Assembly: GCF_937888285.1 (NCBI RefSeq)
Contig: NZ_CALART010000012.1
Coordinates: forward strand, 1-42,608
Direction: 5' to 3'
Length of the DNA stretch: 42,608 nt
Source: an uncultured Aquimonas sp.
Lineage (GTDB): Bacteria > Pseudomonadota > Gammaproteobacteria > Xanthomonadales > Xanthomonadaceae
The position numbers were made by a program, and so were the translations under genes. Under the pieces are notes generated by a model that did not search any database, was not told the DNA's origin, and saw only the letters and a list, made by a program, of their open reading frames with translations. Numbering within the stretch: position 1 is the first letter of the stretch; each line of letters begins with the position of its first letter. Below, in pieces: positions 31,613 to 40,323 of the stretch.

Positions 31613-31888
31613 TCAGCGGCGGACGGCGCGACTGCGTTGACACAGCTGCAGCAGCAGCATCGAGCTCGCCGGCCACAGCAGCAGCCAGAACGGCCACCAG
31701 CCGATCAGTGGATCGGCGCCGCGCAGGCCAGGAAACAGGGCCAGACCGATCGCGCCGCAGCACAGCCAGAAATAGAGGAAGGGCGCGAGCAGATCGCAGA
31801 GCGCCGACGGGGCCTGAACCCTGCGGCGCTCCAGAGGCAGGGCCGCAAGCGCGGTGGGCAGCAGGGTGCGATCACGCAGCAGGGACAT
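31613..31888 (-). CDS. Small two-helix membrane protein
   Basis: 91 residues from the ATG at 31888, which follows GGAGT with good spacing. Two hydrophobic segments are visible: LLAPFLYFWLCCGAIGLALFPGL (about 31-53) and WWPFWLLLWPASSMLLLQLC (about 62-81), with arginine-rich ends. No family is recognised. It could be a small inner-membrane protein; the reading frame extends upstream, but that part has no start supported by a ribosome site. Confidence 0.6.
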   Translation of the reverse strand: MSLLRDRTLLPTALAALPLERRRVQAPSALCDLLAPFLYFWLCCGAIGLALFPGLRGADPLIGWWPFWLLLWPASSMLLLQLCQRSRAVRR

Positions 31889-32009
31889 GGCGGACTCCGG
31901 ACGGTGGGTGTCAGGCAGCCTCGCCGCGGTCGATCTCAGCAGCTGAGAACCCACGGCGCCCCTGCTCGCGGACGCTTCGTGTTCGCCGACGGACGGCACC
32001 CGCCGGAAC

Positions 32010-32969
32010 TCAGCGCTCGCGCTGCCCGGCCTCGAAGGCCTCGATGGCGTTGACGGTGCACTGCCGGCCCAGCTCGATCAGCTCGGCGGCGCGCCAGAAC
32101 TCGTAGAAGGCGCAGCGGTCGCGCGGCATGCGGATCAGCAGATCCGGCGGATCCAGCGCCAGCTGCATGCGCGCGATCTGTGCCTGCATGGTGTCGAGCG
32201 CGCGCCCCATCAGATCAACCAGGCCGGGCTGCGCGTGGCTGACCTCGGCCTCGGGCTTGCGCGCATCGCTGAAGCTGGCGCTCAGGCCTTCGATGAAATT
32301 GGCGATCCGCGCGCGGTAGCCGAGATCGGCTTCGGCCTGAGGGTCGGGCGCGGGGTCCTTGGTCGCGACCGTCGCGCGCGGCAGCCGAGCGGCCGGCGGC
32401 CCGTTGACGTCGATCGCGATGACCAGGTCGGCGCGCATCAGCCGGGTGGCGGCGATCGGCACCGGCGCCAGCAGGCCGCCGTCCACCAAATCGCGGCCGT
32501 CGATGCGATGTGGCGTGAACACCATCGGGATCGCAATCGACGCGCGGATGGCGTCGAACAGCGGGCCCCGGTGCAGCCAGACCTCGCGCTGGGTCTGCAG
32601 GTCGGTGGCCACCGCCGTGTAGGGAATCGGCAGGGACTCGATCGCATGCTCGCCGACCAGATCGCGCAGCGCGCCAATCACCCGCTCGCCGCGGATCAGG
32701 CCGGGAATGCCGAAGGTGAAGTCGAGCAGGCGCAGCACGTTCGAGCGCTCCAGCGCGCAGGCCCATTCCTTGTACTCGGCGAGACGCCCGGCGGCATGGA
32801 TGCCGCCGACCAGGGCGCCCATCGAAGAGCCGACGATGCCGACGATCTCGTAGCCGCGCTCCAGCAGCACTTCGACCGCACCGATATGGCCGAGCCCGCG
32901 CGCGCCGCCGGCGCCCAGCACCAGCGAGACGCGCCTGCGCCGGGCCGGCTTCGCCACCTCAGTCGCCAT
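32010..32969 (-). CDS. Patatin-like phospholipase (RssA/NTE type)
   Basis: 319 residues. The oxyanion motif GAGGARGLGH (19-28), nucleophile motif GSSMG (47-51, Ser49) and DGG (163-165, catalytic Asp) form the intact Ser-Asp dyad of patatin-like lipid acyl hydrolases. The N-terminus is basic with no signal peptide, so it is cytosolic or peripheral, as for E. coli RssA. The C-terminal 120 residues are helical. Its start overlaps the end of the WYL regulator gene by 11 bases, so the two are probably co-transcribed. The lipid substrate is unknown. Confidence 0.92.
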   Translation of the reverse strand: MATEVAKPARRRRVSLVLGAGGARGLGHIGAVEVLLERGYEIVGIVGSSMGALVGGIHAAGRLAEYKEWACALERSNVLRLLDFTFGIPGLIRGERVIGALRDLVGEHAIESLPIPYTAVATDLQTQREVWLHRGPLFDAIRASIAIPMVFTPHRIDGRDLVDGGLLAPVPIAATRLMRADLVIAIDVNGPPAARLPRATVATKDPAPDPQAEADLGYRARIANFIEGLSASFSDARKPEAEVSHAQPGLVDLMGRALDTMQAQIARMQLALDPPDLLIRMPRDRCAFYEFWRAAELIELGRQCTVNAIEAFEAGQRER

Positions 32970-33930
32970 AGGCGGCCGCCGCCAGCTTCAGCAGGATGCG
33001 CGCTTCCTGGCGCAGCGGCGGCGGCGCCATCACTTCGGCATCGGGGCCGTACTTGAGGATGTCCATCAGCAGCTCCTTGGGATTGCTGTAGGGCAGCTTC
33101 AGCTCGTAGCTGCCGTCCTCCAGGAAACGGCCCTCCTGCTTGGAGTGCCAGTGCTCCTCGGCGACCCAGCGCGCGGCATGCGGCGAGAAGCGGATCGTCG
33201 CCACCGCCTTGGGCGTGCCGGAGAAAATGCCGTAGCTGGACGAGAGCTGCTGGTCGAGCTCGGCCTCGGCCATGTCGATGGCGGTCTCGTCCTGCACCCG
33301 CGGTGCGCGGATGCGATCGAGCGCGAAGCTGCGCAGACCTTCGCGCTCGTGGTCGAAGGCATCGAGGTACCAGTGGTTGCGGTAGTGCGTCAGCCGCTGC
33401 GGCGACACCTGCCGGCGGGTCGGCGTGTCGGTCGAGCGTGCGCGGTAGTCGAAGCTCAGGCGCCTGCGCTCGAGCACAGCGCTGGCAACCGCGCGGAAGC
33501 TCTGCTGGTCCAGCGGGCGGGTGCCGTGACCGACCACCCGCACCCGCTGCAGCGGCCAGCGCTTGCCGCCGCTCTGTTCCGCCAGCAGCGCGTCGATGCG
33601 CCCGCGCAGCGGCTCGATCGCCTCGCTGAGCACGCCGGCACCGGTGCGCTCCAGCAGCTGCTGTGCCGCCAGCAGGGCGTGCAGTTCATCGGAGGTGAGC
33701 CACAGCCCCGGCAGCTCGAAGCGCTCGCCCTCGTCGTCGGCGTAGCGGAAGCCCGAAGGATCTTCGCTGGACTCGATCGGCGCGCCGAGGCTGTCGCGCA
33801 GGAAGGCGATGTCGCGGTAGAGGGTGGCGCGCGAGCACTGCAGCTCGTCCATCAGGCGCTGCGCCGATACCGGATAGCGCGCGACCTTGAGGATGCGGTG
33901 GAGGGTGAGGGTGCGTTCGTGGCGGTCCAT
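32959..33930 (-). CDS. HTH-WYL domain transcriptional regulator (YafY/DeoR-like)
   Basis: 323 residues. An N-terminal winged helix (about 6-60, HRILKVARYPVSAQRLMDELQCSRATLYRDIAFLRD) is followed by the WYL domain (about 140-210, RRLSFDYRARS, with YRNHWYLDAFDHEREGLRSFALDRI holding the WYL triad) and the WYL C-terminal region (YSNPKELLMDILKYGPDAEVMAPPPLR). WYL domains bind nucleic-acid or nucleotide ligands and often regulate DNA repair, phage defence or metabolic genes. Its 3' end overlaps the patatin gene, so it may control that gene or the divergent secreted-protein gene. No operator was identified. Confidence 0.92.
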   Translation of the reverse strand: MDRHERTLTLHRILKVARYPVSAQRLMDELQCSRATLYRDIAFLRDSLGAPIESSEDPSGFRYADDEGERFELPGLWLTSDELHALLAAQQLLERTGAGVLSEAIEPLRGRIDALLAEQSGGKRWPLQRVRVVGHGTRPLDQQSFRAVASAVLERRRLSFDYRARSTDTPTRRQVSPQRLTHYRNHWYLDAFDHEREGLRSFALDRIRAPRVQDETAIDMAEAELDQQLSSSYGIFSGTPKAVATIRFSPHAARWVAEEHWHSKQEGRFLEDGSYELKLPYSNPKELLMDILKYGPDAEVMAPPPLRQEARILLKLAAAAYGD

Positions 33931-34036
33931 GGGCGGCTATTGTGCCGCAGCGGCCCGCTGCGGCGATGCAGCGCGCACCCCGCCCGCGGCCTCGGTATGC
34001 TGCGCGCCCCGCACTTCGTCACGAGCCGGAACAAGC

Positions 34037-35497
34037 ATGCGCATCGCCTCCACGCCCCGACTCCTCGCCGCGATCGTCCTGGGCCTGGGTCTCGCCCAGA
34101 CGGCACCCGCCGCCACCTTCATCGTCGACTCGGCCGAAGACAGCGGTGAAGGCAGCCTGCGCGAGGCGATCGGCCTCGCCAATGCGGCGCCGGGGCCGCA
34201 CAGCATCGTGATCCAGCTGCCGGGCAGCAATGTCACCCTGAGCCTCGCCTCCGCCCTGCCGGTGATCACGACCTCGGCGCTCAGCGTCAGCGCCACCAAC
34301 AGCCCGGGCTTCCGCATCGATGGCCAGACCTTCCACCGGATGTTCGAGACCGGTGCCGGCAACCAGAGCCTGGAGCTGATCGACCTGCACCTGCGCCGCG
34401 GCAAGGCCACGCGCGGCGGCTGCGTGCTCGGCCACGCCAGCGCGCAGGCCAGCCTGCGCATCGAGCGGGTCCGCTTCGAGGCCTGTACCGCCGAGGGCAG
34501 CGCGGGCGAGATCGTCGGCGGCGCGGTGTTCCAGCCGCAGGTCGCGAGCCTGGAAGTAGTCGCCAGCGTCTTCGTCGACAACCTCGCCATGGGCCCCAGC
34601 GCCGGCGGCGGCGCGATCGCCACCCAGGCCGCCTCGGTCGACATCCGCGACAGCCGCTTCGAGCGCAATGCCGCGCTCGGCAATGCCGGCAGCCTGAGCG
34701 CCGGCGGCGCCCTCGCCCTGAGCGTGCCCGAATTCGGCAATGCCTTCCTCAAGGGCAACCGCTTCATCGACAACAGCGTCGATGGCGTGCAGGCGGCGAT
34801 CGGCGGTGCGGTCGCGGGCAGCTGTCCGCAGTGCGTGATCCGCATCGAGCAGGGCTACTTCGGCGGCAACAACGCCCGCAGCGGCGGCGCGCTGTCGATC
34901 CTCTCGCTGGTGGCGCAGCCCTTCCCGCCCGCACTGGGCCTGGAGAACCTGACCTTCGAGCGCAACATCGCCAGCGTGCGCGGCGGTGCGATCGAGGTCG
35001 GCGGCTTCTCGCTGGATGCGCGCAACCTCAGCCTGCAGCGCAATCGCGCGCCCGGCGGCGGCCACCTGGCAGCCACCGGCGCACTGGTGATCGATCGCTT
35101 CACCGGCTCCGTGCTGGCGGCGACCGACGCCAGCGCCGGCGGCAGCGCGTCGAGCTGCGACTTCAGCGGCGCGTCCGTGGTGGGCGGCGGACTCCTCAAC
35201 GGCAACCTGTTCGCCGAATCCGCCAGCTGCGGCGCGCTGACGGCGAGCGGCAGCCAGCCCATCGCCAGCAACCAGTTGGGCAGCCTGGATACCAGCGGCG
35301 GCCTGATGCCGGTGCTGGTGTTCGGCCCGAGCAGCGGCGTGATCGACAGCCTGGCGAGCTGCCCCGCCGAAGACGCGCGCGCCAACGAGCGCCCCATCGA
35401 CGGCAACGGCGACGGCGACCCGCAGTGCGACGTCGGCGCCTACGAGCACCCGGGCTCGCCGGAGATCTTCCGCAACGGATTCGAGGCCGCGCCCTGA
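34037..35497 (+). CDS. Secreted CSLREA-like repeat protein with IFRNGFE C-terminal tail
   Basis: 486 residues. Signal peptide at 1-26, followed at once by TFIVDSAEDSGEGSLREAIGLAN, a form of the CSLREA-type N-terminal motif of bacterial surface and secreted proteins. The body is a parallel beta-helix-like series of F-x-x-N-x-A and GGGAI/GGAL repeats (ERNAALGNAGSLSAGGAL, ERNIASVRGGAIEVGG). The C-terminus reads DVGAYEHPGSPEIFRNGFEAAP; an I-F-x-[ND]-G-F-E tail recurs at the end of many secreted proteins in this order and may be a sorting or anchoring signal. The ATG at 34037 was chosen because it gives the signal peptide. Adhesion or matrix roles are possible but unproven. Confidence 0.82.
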   Translation: MRIASTPRLLAAIVLGLGLAQTAPAATFIVDSAEDSGEGSLREAIGLANAAPGPHSIVIQLPGSNVTLSLASALPVITTSALSVSATNSPGFRIDGQTFHRMFETGAGNQSLELIDLHLRRGKATRGGCVLGHASAQASLRIERVRFEACTAEGSAGEIVGGAVFQPQVASLEVVASVFVDNLAMGPSAGGGAIATQAASVDIRDSRFERNAALGNAGSLSAGGALALSVPEFGNAFLKGNRFIDNSVDGVQAAIGGAVAGSCPQCVIRIEQGYFGGNNARSGGALSILSLVAQPFPPALGLENLTFERNIASVRGGAIEVGGFSLDARNLSLQRNRAPGGGHLAATGALVIDRFTGSVLAATDASAGGSASSCDFSGASVVGGGLLNGNLFAESASCGALTASGSQPIASNQLGSLDTSGGLMPVLVFGPSSGVIDSLASCPAEDARANERPIDGNGDGDPQCDVGAYEHPGSPEIFRNGFEAAP

Positions 35498-35613
35498 TCC
35501 CTTGCTCGAAGGCGCTGCAGCGCGGCTGCGGATAACGACGGCTTGCCGGATCCCTAACCCGCCTTTAATGCGCGGATCACCAGCATGCGCGCTCCTTCAC
35601 ATCCGGCCGCCGC

Positions 35614-36318
35614 ATGCCCCGCCTCGCCGACGCCCTGCATCGTGCGCCGAACCCACCGCCCCGCTCGCGTCTGCAGCGGCCGCTGCCGGACTGGCTGCAG
35701 CGGCCGATCGGCGCCGGCGCGCTCACCCTGGGCGTGCATGCCTTGATGCTGCTGTGGCTGCTGGCGGGCGATCGCCAGAGCCTGCCGCCTGCGGCAGAAG
35801 AAGCGCTGCAGATCGAATGGATCGTGCGCACACCGGCGGTGTCGACGATTCCACCGATGCCGGTGGCGCCCGTGCGCCCTGCCGACTCGCGGGTGCGCTC
35901 GGCGGCAGTGACGCCCGCACGCAGTCCGCAGCCCCTGCTTGAGGTCGAGGAAGCGCCAGCACTCGACGCGCCGCCACCGCCCCGACCGGCGCGGCCGCTG
36001 TCCGCGCAGATCGGCGCCTTCGTGCGCGAGGGCGCGCCCGCTGCGCAGTACGAACGCGGTCCGCTGGACCGGCCCTCGCAGGTGCTGCCGGGTCGCGGCG
36101 AGGCCTTCGTCGACGGCTTCCATGTGCGCGAGGAGCTGAGCCCCTCCGATCGCGCGCAGAGGGTGCTGAGCCTGGTCGGTCTCGGCGGCGGCGGCGGCGC
36201 CACTTGCGCCGATCTGCGCCGCAAGATGGTCTCCGACATCAGCGATGAAGAGCGCCGCAAGCTCATCGATGACGAGCGACGGATCTGCCGGCGCGGACAG
36301 GCCGGCACCTTCCGCTGA
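35614..36318 (+). CDS. Single-pass, proline-rich TonB-like membrane protein
   Basis: 234 residues. One helix near residues 32-51 (IGAGALTLGVHALMLLWLLAG) after a basic N-terminus, then a stretch rich in proline and alanine (about 60-130), and a compact C-terminal part with a glycine run and the charged, cysteine-containing end CADLRRKMVSDISDEERRKLIDDERRICRRG. The layout resembles TonB-like energy-transducing proteins, but I cannot see a clear TonB C-terminal beta domain. Function unknown. It ends nine bases from the convergent tamB stop. Confidence 0.7.
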   Translation: MPRLADALHRAPNPPPRSRLQRPLPDWLQRPIGAGALTLGVHALMLLWLLAGDRQSLPPAAEEALQIEWIVRTPAVSTIPPMPVAPVRPADSRVRSAAVTPARSPQPLLEVEEAPALDAPPPPRPARPLSAQIGAFVREGAPAAQYERGPLDRPSQVLPGRGEAFVDGFHVREELSPSDRAQRVLSLVGLGGGGGATCADLRRKMVSDISDEERRKLIDDERRICRRGQAGTFR

Positions 36319-36327
36319 ACTGCGGCC

Positions 36328-39300
36328 TCAACGCTCCAGGCGGTAGTTCACCGAGCCGCGGGTTTCGCGCTGGCTGGCCTCGACCTGCAGGTCCCACTGC
36401 TCGGTCAGCAGGTACTTGATGCTGAACACCTGGCCGTCGCCGAATAGAGCGACGCCATAGGCCACGTACAGGCGCGGCGACAGGAACTTGCCGAGCATCA
36501 GCGCCGAGCCGCCGAGCGCAGCGGAGTCCTCGACGCTGGCCTGGTCGAAGCCCAGACGTGCGCCCAGGCGCTCGGCGATGAAGTTGCCGCCCGCGCCCAG
36601 CGCCGCAGCGGCGGCATTCAGCTGCTGGCCCTCACCGCTGCGCACCGCGCGCACCGGCCGGCCGAGCATCAGGTAGCTGAGCACGTCGGCCTGGTCGAGG
36701 CTGGGCTGCGACCACAGCCCGAGCACCGGCGCCGCCGCCGTGCCGGTCACGCGGATGCCGACCGTGACCTCGTCGATGCGTCGTTCGGCGCGGATGTCGA
36801 GCCCGGGGTTGTCCAGCGGCGACTGCGCGAAGGACAGCCGGCCGCGGGTGATGTCGAGGTCCTGGCCGTAGGCCTTGTAGCGACCGCTGACGTTGAGGCT
36901 GCCGCTGGCATTCGTGGTGCGGCCGGGGCGGTCGCGCACGCGCAGCTCGCCGCTGACCCGACCGTTCAGGCCAAAGCCTTCGAGCTCGACGTCTTCGCCG
37001 AGCGCGAGCCGCACGTCGGCATCGATGCGCTGCGCGGCGGCCACCGCGCGCTCGGGCTGGGCCGGGTCCAGCACCACCACGTCGCTGCTGACCTGCTGGC
37101 TGCCCTCGAAGCGGTCAAGCCGCACTTCGGCGCGCGGCACCTGCACGCGCCCGCGCAGACGCAGCAGCTCGCCGCGCTGCTCCAGCTGCAGTTCCGGTGA
37201 AGCCACCAGGCGCACCTGCGCGGTGTCCGAGAGCAGCACCTCGCTGCCCTCGATCTCGATCCGCAGCGGCTGCTCGGCCGCGTCCGACCAGTCGAGCCGG
37301 CCGCGCCCGCGCAGTTCACCTTCGGAACGGAAGGCGAACTCCAGATCCGCCGCACTGGCCCCATCCAGCCGCAGCTCGACGCGCCCCTCGCTGGGGCGGA
37401 TGCCCAGCGCCGGCAGCTCGGCAGCGAAGCCGCTGAGCCGGGCCCCGCCCTGCAGCGCGGGCGCCGCCAGCGGGCCGTCTATGGTGAGCTCAGCGCTGAG
37501 CCGGCCGACCGGGGCGATCACCGCTTCCTCGCTGAGCAGTTCCAGCACGCCGAGCTGGTCCAGCAGCAGCGAGAGCTGGCCCTCAAGGCGCGCGTTCTCC
37601 GCGCCGACCTCCAGCGCCCGCAATTCGCCCTGCAGCCGACCCTCATCGCCGAAGCGCGCGCCGACCTGCAGCCGCAGCTCGGCCGGATCGCCCTCGACCG
37701 CGAGCTCCAGCGCGCTCCACGACAGCAGCGCGCGGCCCTCGCCCTGGCCCATGCGCAGCTCGCCCTGCGGCGAGCCGACGCGGCCGTCGATGCGCCAGCC
37801 GCTCGCGTTCGAGCTCAGCTCCAGTGCGCCGTCCAACTCGCCCTGCCAGCGCGGACGGCTCGACCCCACACGTTCGATGACCAGGCCCATCGGCAAGGCC
37901 AGCGGCACCTGGTCCAGCTGCAGGCGCGCGCGCAGATCCTCGGCGCTGGAACCCTCGGCGGACAGACACAGGCTGCCCAATGCCCGGCCGTTGCCACCGC
38001 CAGTGCCGACAGGTGCAGCGCTGGCCTGATCTGCTGCCGACGCATCCGACGCAGCCGTGTCGCCGGTGCCCGCCATTGAACGCTGCCAGCCGCGCTGCCG
38101 CCCTTCCAGGCAGAAATCGTCGACGCGGATCCGCCGCGCGCCGAGCTCGATCGCCACCGCCTCGGCCAGGCTCCAGTCGCCGCCGCTGCCACGACGATCC
38201 GGCGCGCGCCATTCGAATTGCTGCAGACGACCCAGCCAGCGCTGCTCGTCCTCGCGCCAGCCGCCGGAGAACTCGAGACTGAGGCCGCCGCCATCGACCT
38301 GCTGGCGCAGTGCCAGCGCATGCGCGCCGACTTCGCCGCGCAGCTGCAGGGCGAGTGCGCCGAGCTCGCGACCGTCGAGGCGGGTCCGCGCGGAGTCCAG
38401 CTGCAGCTGCAGCGGCGCCTCGGGCTGCAGGCCAGCTTCGCCCTGCAGACGAACCTCGCCGAGCTCCGCACCTGCGGCGGCGAGCTCAGCCGCACTGAGA
38501 TCGATGCCGAGGCGCGGGGCCTGCGGCGTACCCGACAGCTGCAGCCGACCGCTGAGCGCGCCAGCCAGGCCCTCGGCGAGACCGTCCAGCTGCAGGGGCT
38601 GCAGGTCGAGCTGCGCGCTCAGGCGCTCTCCCAGCGTGGCGTTGCCGCGCAGTGCGCTCTCGCCCCAGCGCAGGTCGAGCTCGGCCTCACCGGCGGCGAC
38701 CGGCAGGGCGGCATCGGCAGCGGACGGTGCGCCGCTCCAGCGCGCTGCGATGCGCCCCCCCAGGCTGCGACCGCGCAGTTCGCCAGCGAGCGCATCGAGC
38801 CTGAGCTCGCCCTCGCGCAGCGCCGCCGACTCGGTGCCCGCGCTGGCAAGGCGCGCCGACAGGCGGCTGGGCCAGTCCGGCGCCAGCAGGCCGGCATCGA
38901 GCTCGGCCAGTTCGGCTTCGATCTTCCAGCGCAGGCCATCGGACCAGTCGAGCTCGCCGTCCGCGCGCAGGCGACCGTCGTCGGTGCGCAGCTCAAGCGC
39001 CTGCAGCAGGGCCTGCTCGCCGCGCAGGCGCAGGCCGCCGCGCAGCGCGCCGGCCAGCTCACCGCGGGCGAGCTCCACGGCCAGGTCGAGCTCGGCATCG
39101 TCGAAGGCACCCTGTCCACTCAGCCCGCCGTCCAATCGCAGCGGCGGCGCTTCGGAAAGCGGCAGGTCGAAACGCGTGAATTCGAGCCTCGCCTCGAAGC
39201 TCGCCGGCAGCTCCGTCGGCGGCAGCTGCAGCCAGCCCTGCAGTTCGGCGCGACCATCGCCCTGCTGCAGGCGCAGGGCGTCGATGTGCAGGGTCGAGGC

Positions 39301-40323
39301 CTCGGCGCGCAGCGTGGCGGCATCGAGCACGTAGGCGCGACCGTCGACGCTGAAGCCACCCGCGAGTTCGGCGCGGTCCAGCGCGCCCTCGCCCTGCAGC
39401 TGCAGATCGGCAAGTCCGACAGGCCACAGCGCACGCAGGGCTGGCGGTGCGGCGGGAACGCGCAGATCCAGACGCCACTGCGGATTCGGCAGGCCCTCGC
39501 GCAGGTCGGCATCGAGCGCGACGTCCGGCGCATCCGGCAGGCGCAGCTGCAGGCGCAGCGCCTGCAGCGCGCCCTCGATGCCGGCCTCGAAGGCCTGCGG
39601 CGCCTCCAGGCCGGCGCGCCATTCACCGGCCAACTGCAGGTCGCTCTGCCAGTCGCGCAGGCTGTCGACCTCGCCCTGCGCGCGCAGCTGCAGCAGCGGC
39701 GAGTCCAATTGCAGTTCGCCCAGACGCAGCTGACCGCCCTGCAGCTGCAGGGCCGATACGGCGATGCGTTCGGCTTCGAACAAAAGAGCGGGGTCCGCCG
39801 CGGGCGCCGACTCTGGCCCAGGCGCACTGCCCGCATCGGTCGCGGGCTCGGAGGCGCGCTCGATGCGCAGCGCGCTCAGCGCGGCGGACGCGATCTCGAT
39901 ATCGAGCGGCAGCACCAGGCTGGGCAGCGACTCCGGCAGGCGGATCTCGAAGGTCGGCGCCGGCTCTGTCTCCGCTTGATCGGACGGCAGCAGGACGCGG
40001 ATGCCCTCGGCCTCCAGCCGCTCGACGCGCAGCCGGGCGGCCAGCGCCTGACCAAGAACGGCGCGCACGCGCAGTCGATCGACATCGATGCTCAGGCCGT
40101 CCTGCGCATAGCGCAGGCCCTCGAACTCCAGCCCCTGCGCAAGGCTGCCGCGCTGGGCGCGCCATTCCAGGCTGCCGGCCGGCAGCAGGGCCTGGGTGCG
40201 TGCGAGCGCAAAGCGCGCGCCCGACTCGCTGGCGAGCAGCCAGACGCCCAGCAGCACCAGCGCGAGCACCAGCCCGCCCAGCGCCAGCGCCGCCCACAGC
40301 AGCCAGCGCCGCGCCCGGCTCAC
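36328..40323 (-). CDS. tamB: Translocation and assembly module inner-membrane component TamB
   Basis: 1331 residues, similar to the usual TamB length of about 1260. An N-terminal signal-anchor helix (8-30) precedes a very long repetitive beta region rich in L-x-L-x and D-x-R strands, as in the AsmA/TamB superfamily, whose hydrophobic groove bridges inner and outer membranes. The C-terminal DUF490 domain (last 350 residues or so) includes ALGAGGNFIAERLGARLGFDQASVED and ends GSVNYRLER. A disordered alanine/serine/glycine insert lies near residues 745-780. TamB works with TamA in outer-membrane protein insertion or lipid transport. The start overlaps the tamA stop by four bases. Confidence 0.96.
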   Translation of the reverse strand: MSRARRWLLWAALALGGLVLALVLLGVWLLASESGARFALARTQALLPAGSLEWRAQRGSLAQGLEFEGLRYAQDGLSIDVDRLRVRAVLGQALAARLRVERLEAEGIRVLLPSDQAETEPAPTFEIRLPESLPSLVLPLDIEIASAALSALRIERASEPATDAGSAPGPESAPAADPALLFEAERIAVSALQLQGGQLRLGELQLDSPLLQLRAQGEVDSLRDWQSDLQLAGEWRAGLEAPQAFEAGIEGALQALRLQLRLPDAPDVALDADLREGLPNPQWRLDLRVPAAPPALRALWPVGLADLQLQGEGALDRAELAGGFSVDGRAYVLDAATLRAEASTLHIDALRLQQGDGRAELQGWLQLPPTELPASFEARLEFTRFDLPLSEAPPLRLDGGLSGQGAFDDAELDLAVELARGELAGALRGGLRLRGEQALLQALELRTDDGRLRADGELDWSDGLRWKIEAELAELDAGLLAPDWPSRLSARLASAGTESAALREGELRLDALAGELRGRSLGGRIAARWSGAPSAADAALPVAAGEAELDLRWGESALRGNATLGERLSAQLDLQPLQLDGLAEGLAGALSGRLQLSGTPQAPRLGIDLSAAELAAAGAELGEVRLQGEAGLQPEAPLQLQLDSARTRLDGRELGALALQLRGEVGAHALALRQQVDGGGLSLEFSGGWREDEQRWLGRLQQFEWRAPDRRGSGGDWSLAEAVAIELGARRIRVDDFCLEGRQRGWQRSMAGTGDTAASDASAADQASAAPVGTGGGNGRALGSLCLSAEGSSAEDLRARLQLDQVPLALPMGLVIERVGSSRPRWQGELDGALELSSNASGWRIDGRVGSPQGELRMGQGEGRALLSWSALELAVEGDPAELRLQVGARFGDEGRLQGELRALEVGAENARLEGQLSLLLDQLGVLELLSEEAVIAPVGRLSAELTIDGPLAAPALQGGARLSGFAAELPALGIRPSEGRVELRLDGASAADLEFAFRSEGELRGRGRLDWSDAAEQPLRIEIEGSEVLLSDTAQVRLVASPELQLEQRGELLRLRGRVQVPRAEVRLDRFEGSQQVSSDVVVLDPAQPERAVAAAQRIDADVRLALGEDVELEGFGLNGRVSGELRVRDRPGRTTNASGSLNVSGRYKAYGQDLDITRGRLSFAQSPLDNPGLDIRAERRIDEVTVGIRVTGTAAAPVLGLWSQPSLDQADVLSYLMLGRPVRAVRSGEGQQLNAAAAALGAGGNFIAERLGARLGFDQASVEDSAALGGSALMLGKFLSPRLYVAYGVALFGDGQVFSIKYLLTEQWDLQVEASQRETRGSVNYRLER

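Noticed and set aside
32010..33930. Anti-phage defence island (patatin plus WYL regulator)
   Set aside because: No CD-NTase, nuclease, helicase or other defence gene is nearby and the lipase looks like chromosomal RssA; kept only as a low-interest remark.
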